Source: Phormidesmis priestleyi (GTDB taxonomy: Bacteria > Cyanobacteriota > Cyanobacteriia > Phormidesmidales > Phormidesmidaceae). From it: a DNA stretch of 5,449 nucleotides. The stretch covers positions 1 to 5,449 of the forward strand of contig QBMP01000141.1 in the NCBI GenBank assembly GCA_003242115.1. Direction: 5' to 3'. A program made the position numbers and the translations under genes. The notes under the pieces were generated by a model. That model was not told the origin of the DNA, searched no databases, and saw only the letters and a program-made list of their open reading frames with translations. The first letter of the stretch is position 1. Every line of letters begins with the position of its first letter. Shown here in pieces: positions 1 through 5,449 of this stretch.

Positions 1-58
1 GGGCCATCTCAGCAATCTGTTTATTCTGAATTACTCCTAATTCTCTAGCAACGCGTCT

Positions 59-1183
59 ATGAAGCTCACTCCTCGGCAGCAAAATATCCTTCGAGCCACC
101 GTGCGCCACTACGTGAGAACTGCCGAGCCCGTCGGCTCAAAAGCGTTAGCCAGCGGCTATGACCTGCAAGTCAGCTCAGCCACCATTCGCAACGTCATGA
201 GCGCCCTTGAAGATTCCGGCTTGCTCTATCAGCCGCACACCTCTGCTGGCCGAATTCCGTCAGATTCTGGCTATCGTACCTATGTTGATGAGCTGATGCC
301 GCTATCAAGTTCAGTCGTTAATCCACTCACTCGCCAAATCGAAGCGACGCTCAATCAACGCATTGGCTGGAATGGCCAAGCGATGGAAGCACTTTTGCAA
401 GAATCAGCCCAAGTTTTGGCCAGCCTCAGTGGCTACATTGCGCTGGTAACCATGCCGCAAAGAACCCAAGCCAAAATCAAGTATGTGCAGATCGTGCGCG
501 TGAATGACGAACAGTTGCTGCTAGTGGTGATCGATACCTGCAACAATCACTCTATTTTGATGTCTTACCAAGCTGATGCTCAAGCCAAACTAGGTATTGC
601 CAGCACAGGTAATTTTGAAACAGACGCGGCTGAAAGCCAGCCGGTCAATGAGCGTGAGCTGCAAATCCTCTCTAACTTTTTGACCGATCAGCTCAAAGGA
701 AAATCGCTCACAGAAGTAGATTTAGACTGGTCGGAAATTGATCAGGCGTTTCGGCGCTATGCCCGTCATTTGCAGCAGGCGATGGTGGATTTGGCGAAGC
801 GATCGCACACCAACCCCGCCACCCAAATCCTCATCAGCGGCCTTGCCGAAGTCCTCGATCAGCCCGAATTCTCTGAGCGCAGCCAAATCCGCAGCATTGT
901 CACCCTGCTCGAAGATGGCCGCGATCAGCTCTGGCCGCTGATTTCTACCGCCGATCTCACTAATACCCAGCGACTGCGGATTTGGATTGGCACCGAAAAT
1001 CCACTCGCGCCCATGCAGTCCTGTGCGCTGGTGACCTCTACCTACGGTCAAGCGCCGGGGCCAGTCGGTAGCTTAGGCGTGCTAGGGCCAACTCGAATGC
1101 TGTACGAAAATGCGGTTGCTGCCGTCGAAGCCGCTGCCAACTATCTCACGGATGCAGTGGCTGGTACATTGGAAATAGGCTAA
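59..1183 (+). CDS. hrcA: Heat-inducible transcription repressor HrcA
   Basis: HrcA is a dimeric cytoplasmic repressor that binds CIRCE operators upstream of groESL and related chaperone genes and is released on heat stress. The 374-residue product has the family's N-terminal winged helix (about 1-80): TPRQQNILRATV, then AEPVGSKAL (23-30), the recognition-helix segment SSATIRNVMSALEDSGLL (39-56) and the wing HTSAGRIPSDSGYRTYVD (60-77). The middle is the GAF-like domain (about 110-330), and the C-terminal signature GVLGPTRMLYENAV sits at 340-353. At 374 residues it is somewhat longer than Bacillus HrcA (about 340), as is usual in cyanobacteria. The ATG at 59 gives an N-terminus that matches the family; no clear Shine-Dalgarno precedes it. 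No CIRCE inverted repeat (TTAGCACTC/GAGTGCTAA) occurs in the 58 upstream bases or elsewhere in the window, so its targets lie outside. It converges on the rhomboid gene with 23 nt between stops. Confidence 0.96.
   Translation: MKLTPRQQNILRATVRHYVRTAEPVGSKALASGYDLQVSSATIRNVMSALEDSGLLYQPHTSAGRIPSDSGYRTYVDELMPLSSSVVNPLTRQIEATLNQRIGWNGQAMEALLQESAQVLASLSGYIALVTMPQRTQAKIKYVQIVRVNDEQLLLVVIDTCNNHSILMSYQADAQAKLGIASTGNFETDAAESQPVNERELQILSNFLTDQLKGKSLTEVDLDWSEIDQAFRRYARHLQQAMVDLAKRSHTNPATQILISGLAEVLDQPEFSERSQIRSIVTLLEDGRDQLWPLISTADLTNTQRLRIWIGTENPLAPMQSCALVTSTYGQAPGPVGSLGVLGPTRMLYENAVAAVEAAANYLTDAVAGTLEIG
799..806. repeat. HIP1 octamer GCGATCGC
   Basis: Perfect palindromic octamer inside hrcA. HIP1 is highly over-represented in many cyanobacterial genomes and is a taxonomic sign; its function here is unknown. 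Confidence 0.85.
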
Positions 1184-1206
1184 CCTTCAGCGTGAAAGGC
1201 CGAACG

Positions 1207-1809
1207 CTACAGATCTAGCTGATCGGACGAGGCTCTACGCGGCTTAGAAAGCAGCTTAGCCGCCAAGATGCCGCCTAAGAAGCCAAATAAATGACCTTCC
1301 CACGAAATGCCGGGTTGATTGGGCAGCACGCCCCAAATGATGCCCCCATAGCAAAAGGCGACTAAGAGAGAGAAGGCAATAGCCACCACGCTACGCTCAA
1401 AATAACCCCGCAGCAGCAAAAAGCCAAAGTAGCCAAAAATAACACCGCTTGCGCCAATATGCACAGAGTAAGGAGAGCCGACGATCCAGGTGCCAAGGCC
1501 GCTACAAAGGGCCGCGATCGCACTCACCACAAACCAGTCTTCCGTCTTACGCAGCATAATCAGCCAGCCCAAGCTCACCAGCGGCACCGTATTCGCCAGC
1601 AAATGCGTAAAGTCGCCATGCAAAAAAGGCGCAAACAAAATGCCCCATAGCCCGCTGAGGCGATGTGGGCGAATTCCAAACCACTGATCTAGCGCGCCGC
1701 GAAAAATCAGCCAATCAGCGATTTCAATCGCCCATAAAATCACCACCACAGCCAGTAAAATCTGAATCTGCTGCTTGAATTCGCTGAAAATGCTGCGCTT
1801 GTCGTTCAT
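1207..1809 (-). CDS. Rhomboid family intramembrane serine protease
   Basis: This is a predicted rhomboid protease, which cleaves transmembrane helices inside the lipid bilayer using a Ser-His dyad. The 200-residue protein has about six hydrophobic segments (roughly 14-36, 52-64, 69-87, 92-111, 118-134, 140-162, with the last helix near 171-187 completing the core). The family motifs are complete: HLLAN gives the His69-x3-Asn73 oxyanion-type pair, IGASG places the nucleophile at Ser121, and WEGHLFGFLGG places the catalytic His at 173. It is therefore expected to be an active protease and not an inactive iRhom-like homologue. The small six-helix form without added domains resembles bacterial GlpG-type cores. 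Its substrate cannot be inferred. The ATG at 1809 gives a cytoplasmic, charged N-terminus (NDKRSIFSEFKQQ); no Shine-Dalgarno is evident. It lies 68 nt downstream of hemH on the same strand, so co-transcription is possible but unproven. Confidence 0.92.
   Translation of the reverse strand: MNDKRSIFSEFKQQIQILLAVVVILWAIEIADWLIFRGALDQWFGIRPHRLSGLWGILFAPFLHGDFTHLLANTVPLVSLGWLIMLRKTEDWFVVSAIAALCSGLGTWIVGSPYSVHIGASGVIFGYFGFLLLRGYFERSVVAIAFSLLVAFCYGGIIWGVLPNQPGISWEGHLFGFLGGILAAKLLSKPRRASSDQLDL
1514..1521. repeat. HIP1 octamer GCGATCGC
   Basis: Second perfect copy, inside the rhomboid gene, where it falls in the codons of the Ala-rich segment near residues 97-100. Confidence 0.85.
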
Positions 1810-1877
1810 AATGTCTGGCGCTTATAGTAGCTGGCGTTCGTCGCCGCTGGTCAGACTCTATATTAGCCCGATTAAAA

Positions 1878-3041
1878 TTAAAGTAGTCCGATCAAGTGCA
1901 GCGGGCCGTGTCCGGTAATAATTTCAGCCAGCAGCGCCAAAAAGCCCAGCATCGCCAAGCGGCCATTCCAGACTTCAGCCACCGGGGTCATGCCCCAAGC
2001 GGATTTATCTTGAGGATATATTTTGACTTGTTTTTTGGGCTTTTCGAGGTCAGAAAAGCGAACGGGTGGGGTAACTAAAGCCTCATTCACCATTGCTGCT
2101 AGATCCGCAATAAACGTCTCATCCGTATCTAAAGCAGGCACCCGGTGAAAGCCCTTAATCCCGGCCTCTTCCGCAATCTCACGATACTCAATATCAATCT
2201 CTTGCAGCGTCTCGATATGCTCCGAAACAAAGCTAATCGGCACCACCACCAGATCATCAACCCCTTTTTTGGCTAAATCCGCGATCGCATCTTCGGTATA
2301 GGGCTTCAACCACTCAATCGGGCCTACTCGGCTCTGATAGGCCAGCGTATGCTCATTAGGTCGCCCTAGTGCCTGCATAATCAGCTCAGTGCAGTGCTCA
2401 ATCTCCCGCTGATACGGATCACCAAAATCCTCCACATAGCTCACCGGCACCCCATGCGCACTAAAGAAAATATGCGCCCCATCTGGGTTAGGCAGCTTAT
2501 CTAGCTCTGTGCGAATCAACCCCGCCATTGCCTGCACATAGCCCGGACGCGCATACCAAGACGTAATCAGCGTATAGTCAATCGGTGCTAGCTTCGGATC
2601 ATCCTGCCAAAGCTGCTCCAACAGCCGAAAGCTAGAGCCGCTCGTGCTAATCGAATACTGCGGGTACAGCGGCAAAACCACCAGTTTCTCTAGGTTCTCA
2701 CGCTTAATGCGGGCAACCGCCTCTTCCGTAAACGGATGCCAGTAGCGCATCCCGACAAATACTTCCGCGTCTTGGCCCTGCGCTTGTAGCTTGGCCTTTA
2801 AGGCAGCCCCTTGTTCTTCGGTAATGCGGCGCAGGGGCGAACCACCGCCAATCTGCTGATAGTTAGCCTGCGAGGTTTTGGCGCGGCGGCTAGAAATGAA
2901 CCAGGCTAGCGGCTTTTGCAGCACCGGAAAGGGAATCCGAATAATTTCAGGATCTGAGAACAGGTTAAACAAAAAAGGCTGAACGTCTTCCAGCTTTTCT
3001 GGCCCACCCAAATTTAGTAATAAAACTCCCACACGGCCCAT
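1878..3041 (-). CDS. hemH: Ferrochelatase with C-terminal chlorophyll-binding (CAB-like) helix
   Basis: Ferrochelatase inserts Fe2+ into protoporphyrin IX, the last step of protohaem synthesis and the branch opposite Mg-chelatase (chlorophyll). In the 387-residue protein, residues 1-325 are the catalytic chelatase fold: [10 protein letters not shown] at the N-terminus, [10 protein letters not shown] (65-74), [10 protein letters not shown] (95-104), the metal-site His196 in [23 protein letters not shown] (237-251), and Glu274 in [13 protein letters not shown]. Residues about 325-348 form a Pro/Lys-rich linker ([12 protein letters not shown]). Residues 349-387 form one hydrophobic helix with the light-harvesting-like motif [13 protein letters not shown] (355-367), whose Glu356, Asn359 and Arg361 correspond to chlorophyll-binding positions. 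This fusion is typical of cyanobacterial and plastid (type II) ferrochelatases and probably anchors the enzyme in the thylakoid membrane. No Shine-Dalgarno is seen before the ATG at 3041. A rhomboid gene follows 68 nt downstream and an integrase remnant is divergent upstream. Confidence 0.97.
   Translation of the reverse strand: MGRVGVLLLNLGGPEKLEDVQPFLFNLFSDPEIIRIPFPVLQKPLAWFISSRRAKTSQANYQQIGGGSPLRRITEEQGAALKAKLQAQGQDAEVFVGMRYWHPFTEEAVARIKRENLEKLVVLPLYPQYSISTSGSSFRLLEQLWQDDPKLAPIDYTLITSWYARPGYVQAMAGLIRTELDKLPNPDGAHIFFSAHGVPVSYVEDFGDPYQREIEHCTELIMQALGRPNEHTLAYQSRVGPIEWLKPYTEDAIADLAKKGVDDLVVVPISFVSEHIETLQEIDIEYREIAEEAGIKGFHRVPALDTDETFIADLAAMVNEALVTPPVRFSDLEKPKKQVKIYPQDKSAWGMTPVAEVWNGRLAMLGFLALLAEIITGHGPLHLIGLL
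2281..2288. repeat. HIP1 octamer GCGATCGC
   Basis: Third perfect copy, inside hemH, in the codons for the DAIAD segment near residues 251-255. Three copies in 5.4 kb compare with about 0.1 expected in random sequence of even composition. Confidence 0.85.
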
Positions 3042-3178
3042 AATGAATCGCGTATTCTACGCTTAATATTTTTTTAAGTACTGCAATCAGCTTTAGCTAT
3101 CGTAACAACTAACGCTATCGCTGAAACATTTCCTTTGCCGCTGATGGCTGCTAATTTTCCGCCTCATGCTCTACCGTT
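3042..3178. other. Divergent spacer between hemH and the integrase remnant
   Basis: This 137-nt AT-rich gap should hold the hemH promoter on the minus strand. A TAGAAT hexamer (minus strand, 3059-3054) resembles a -10 box, but it lies only 12 nt from the hemH ATG and has no good -35 box at 16-18 nt, so it would imply a near-leaderless message. Next to it is an AT-rich inverted repeat, CTTAA (3062-3066) and TTAAG (3074-3078), around a T-rich loop. Two direct copies of GCTATCG occur at 3096-3102 and 3114-3120, 18 nt apart start to start. None of these is a recognised operator, and no promoter can be assigned with confidence for either gene. Confidence 0.3.
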
Positions 3179-4312
3179 ATGACCCCTCATCCGCTCGATG
3201 AAGCCCTCACAGCCCTCAACACTCGCCTCAAAGCCGCCAAACTCGGCCTCAAAATTGAGCGTCGAGGCGAAACCTTCGCGGCACGCTGCCGCCCCGACCT
3301 GACAGCCCTAAATTGCGGCCCTCTCAGCAGCGAATTCCATTGGGCTTTCCCGCCCACAAAGCGGGCCTCAAGCAAATTGAAAAAACCGCCAAAGTCATCG
3401 CCGCGCAGCTGATTGAAAACACCTTTGACTGGCCTAATTATTTAGGCCCTACCGCCGGACTCAACCGAGTCGGCACAGACCTATCTACACAAATAGAAGC
3501 CTTTCAAATCCATTTTTTTCAGCTCAGAGAAAGCAGCTCTCAGCCCGCTTCTGTGCGTACCACCTGGGCAAAAGCCTACGCCCCCTATTTACGAAAGCTC
3601 AGCGCCCTAGCCGCCCAGCACCCTAGTTTTTCACTCCCCGAAGCAATTTACGCCACCGTCCAAGGCACTCAAGCCAACTCTCGCAGCCGCCAAATCTGCT
3701 GCACTGCCCTAGACGCCTTCGCCGCGTTCCTTAATATCTCCTTACCGACGCCACTCAAATCATTCTGGGGCAACTACGGCAACAGCAAAACCCAAATCCG
3801 CATCCTTCCCACCGATGAAGATATCCTCAGCGCCTACAAACGCATCCCTAATCCGGCTTGGCAGTTTGTCTACGGCATTATGGCCACCTATGGCCTGCGC
3901 AACCATGAAGTCTTCTTTTGCGACTACGCCATGCTTACAAGCGGCGACGAGGAAGCCGCCATCGAAGTCCTCGAAACCACCAAGACCGGACAGCACGAGG
4001 TGTGGCCCCTTTACTCCGAATGGATAGAAGCCTTCAGCCTGAGAAAGGTCAATTTGCCTAATCTCAATACCGATCTCACCCAAACTACATTGCAGCTCGT
4101 CGGCCAGCAGGTTTCACTTCAGTTCAAGCGCTACGGCATTCCCTTCGCACCTTACGATTTGCGTCATGCCTGGGCTGTTCGCACCGTCCTCATGGGTCTG
4201 CCTGACACCGTTTCAGCCCGCATGATGGGCCACTCCGTCGTGCACCTACCATCGCTGGATCAGCCGCCGCGACCAAAGCGCTGCTGTCAAAGCTGCACTG
4301 GCAAAAAACTGA
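3179..4312 (+). pseudogene. Tyrosine recombinase/integrase (cyanobacterial XerC/D-like family), disrupted by two frame changes
   Basis: The parts make a site-specific tyrosine recombinase of about 377 residues when joined. The N-terminal part (MTPHPLDEALTALNTRLKAA..., ATG at 3179) is read in frame 2 up to about 3271. Homologous-looking sequence then continues in frame 1 (NLRGTLPPRPDSPKLRP..., open from 3259) to about 4243. The tail TYHRWISRRDQSAAVKAAL returns to frame 2 and stops at TGA 4310-4312. Counted from a TTG at 3313, the frame-1 part holds Arg196 (YGLRNHE, box I), Lys224 (TTKTGQ, beta-hairpin Lys), Arg284 and His285 (YDLRHAW) and His307 (MMGHSV). The first box II position is Tyr281 where most recombinases have His. 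The nucleophilic tyrosine (TAC 4247-4249) lies only in frame 2. Read in frame 1, the protein runs to 4329 with an unrelated tail and no nucleophile, overlapping the fabG end. The middle of about 320 codons is undamaged, so decay looks recent; a sequencing error at one site is also possible. The family assignment is recalled from related cyanobacterial integrases. The natural partner site is unknown. Confidence 0.82.
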
Positions 4313-4325
4313 CTCTGCTTTGGTC

Positions 4326-5090
<765 letters not shown>

Positions 5091-5140
5091 CTAATTGCGT
5101 ATGTTTAGCTCAATTACTGTACGCTTTTGGGGGGAAGCGG

Positions 5141-5150
5141 GGCAATTGCC
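5141..5150. repeat. Perfect 10-bp palindrome GGCAATTGCC
   Basis: The ten bases equal their own reverse complement; symmetry stops at the flanking bases (G on both sides). It overlaps the candidate fabG -35 element, so a dimeric regulator binding here could affect fabG. No known regulator is assigned; a palindrome this short can also arise by chance. Confidence 0.5.
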
Positions 5151-5169
5151 GTATAAGGGTTCTTGTGGT

Positions 5170-5189
5170 CTTTGAGTTAACCCTCAAGG
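5170..5189. repeat. Inverted repeat (7-bp stem, 6-nt loop) upstream of the HicB-like gene
   Basis: CTTTGAG (5170-5176) pairs with CTCAAGG (5183-5189), with one G-T wobble, around the loop TTAACC. No T-run follows, so it does not look like an intrinsic terminator. An alternative pairing of GGGTT (5157-5161) with AACCC (5179-5183) would compete with it. HicB-family antitoxins often repress their own promoters at inverted repeats, so an operator is one possible role; this is inference. Confidence 0.35.
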
Positions 5190-5219
5190 CTATGGTGCAA
5201 TGGTCAGACTGGCTAGCGC

Positions 5220-5225
5220 TATGAT
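5220..5225 (+). promoter_or_regulatory. Candidate -10 box (TATGAT) for the HicB-like gene
   Basis: TATGAT differs from TATAAT at one base. Transcription would begin near 5232 and leave a leader of about 28 nt before the ATG at 5260. The hexamer overlaps the in-frame ATG at 5221, so if it is used, the starts at 5200 and 5221 are excluded. No convincing -35 hexamer lies 16-19 nt upstream. Confidence 0.35.
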
Positions 5226-5259
5226 TAAATTGCGATCAATAACAGTCACGGAACGGGTT

Positions 5260-5449
5260 ATGGAACAAATTGCTAAGCTCAATATTGAAAAGCTTCCAGA
5301 AGGTGTCTATTTAGCAACCTCAAAGGATATTCCTGGTTTGGTTGCTCAAGGACGCACCGTGACAGAAACCTTAGAAATCGCTCGTGATGTTGCCAAAAAG
5401 CTATTAGAGTCTAGAGCTGAAAGGGAAGATACCTTTAAGCTCCTCGACA
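5260..5449 (+). CDS. HicB-family antitoxin-like protein, partial (3' end outside the window)
   Basis: The visible 63 residues match the small N-terminal domain of HicB-type antitoxins (a partial RNase H-like fold): KLPEGVYLATSKDIPGLVAQ followed by GRTVTETLEIARDVAKKLLES, with the conserved pattern of a beta-strand pair, the D-x-PGLVAQG turn and an amphipathic helix. In known HicAB systems, HicB neutralises the mRNA interferase HicA and often autoregulates the operon. The frame is open upstream to 5176, with ATG codons also at 5200 and 5221. I chose 5260 because GGAA (5250-5253) sits 6 nt before it, the family usually starts just before this region, and a candidate -10 box overlaps 5221. No HicA-like gene lies upstream, since fabG is divergent there, so any toxin would be downstream. 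Many cyanobacteria also carry HicB-like solitary proteins, so toxin-antitoxin function is not shown. Confidence 0.8.
   Translation, partial: MEQIAKLNIEKLPEGVYLATSKDIPGLVAQGRTVTETLEIARDVAKKLLESRAEREDTFKLLD

Noticed and set aside
1..58. C-terminus of an upstream gene (frame 2 open to a TAA at 38-40)
   Set aside because: Only 12 codons are visible, another frame is open equally far, and no family can be recognised; no hrcA promoter or CIRCE could be seen either.
722..1051. Antisense and alternate-frame open frames inside hrcA (also 738-941)
   Set aside because: They are fully inside a confident gene, have no recognisable motif and show composition expected from the opposite or shifted frame of hrcA.
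1184..1208. Intrinsic terminator between the convergent hrcA and rhomboid genes
   Set aside because: Only a 5-bp stem (AGCGT/ACGCT) with a 10-nt loop and no T-run on either strand.
1813..1856. Regulatory repeats between hemH and the rhomboid gene (direct CTGGCG copies, GTCTG/CAGAC, a GGCG/CGCC stem)
   Set aside because: Short, imperfect and without a T-run; too weak to call a terminator or operator.
3259..3285. Programmed -1 ribosomal frameshift in the integrase
   Set aside because: No X XXY YYZ slippery heptamer in the proper frame and no obvious downstream structure at the junction; a second frame change at 4243 makes decay more likely.
3179..4312. Integrase as a sign of a prophage or genomic island
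   Set aside because: No tRNA, att-like direct repeats, transposase, phage or cargo genes are nearby, and the flanks are housekeeping genes.
4288..4322. Terminator between the integrase and fabG
   Set aside because: CAAAGC and GCTTTG can pair, but across a 23-nt loop, and the T-run on the minus strand is inside the loop and not after the stem.

Overview
The window is chromosomal DNA from a cyanobacterium. The strongest sign is a ferrochelatase that carries the C-terminal chlorophyll-binding (CAB/HLIP-like) helix found in cyanobacterial and plastid enzymes. Three copies of the octamer GCGATCGC (HIP1, over-represented in many cyanobacterial genomes) and a HrcA of the longer cyanobacterial form agree with this. 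The genus cannot be fixed from the sequence; a filamentous Leptolyngbya-like lineage is only an impression.

Layout: hrcA (59-1183, +), the heat-shock repressor gene, converges on a rhomboid intramembrane protease gene (1207-1809, -). Upstream of the rhomboid gene on the same strand is hemH (1878-3041, -), 68 nt away, so the two could share a transcript. Divergent from hemH across a 137-nt spacer is a broken tyrosine recombinase (integrase) gene (3179-4312, +). It converges on fabG (4326-5075, -), the 3-oxoacyl-ACP reductase of fatty acid synthesis. Divergent from fabG is the start of a HicB-type antitoxin-like gene (5260 to beyond 5449, +), which runs off the window.

The genes are mostly unrelated housekeeping functions: protein quality control, haem synthesis, fatty acid synthesis and membrane proteolysis. 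No classical mobile element, CRISPR array, tRNA or rRNA is visible. The least ordinary region is the integrase. Its N-terminal segment, its long central part and its C-terminal tail lie in frames 2, 1 and 2 again, so it holds two frame changes. The second one takes the catalytic tyrosine out of the main reading frame. Most of the catalytic core is otherwise intact, which suggests recent inactivation (or sequence error) of a gene that was conserved until lately.

No clearly novel multi-gene system was found. The points worth following are the integrase decay, the hemH-rhomboid pairing, and the fabG/HicB divergent spacer, which holds a perfect 10-bp palindrome and a hairpin.
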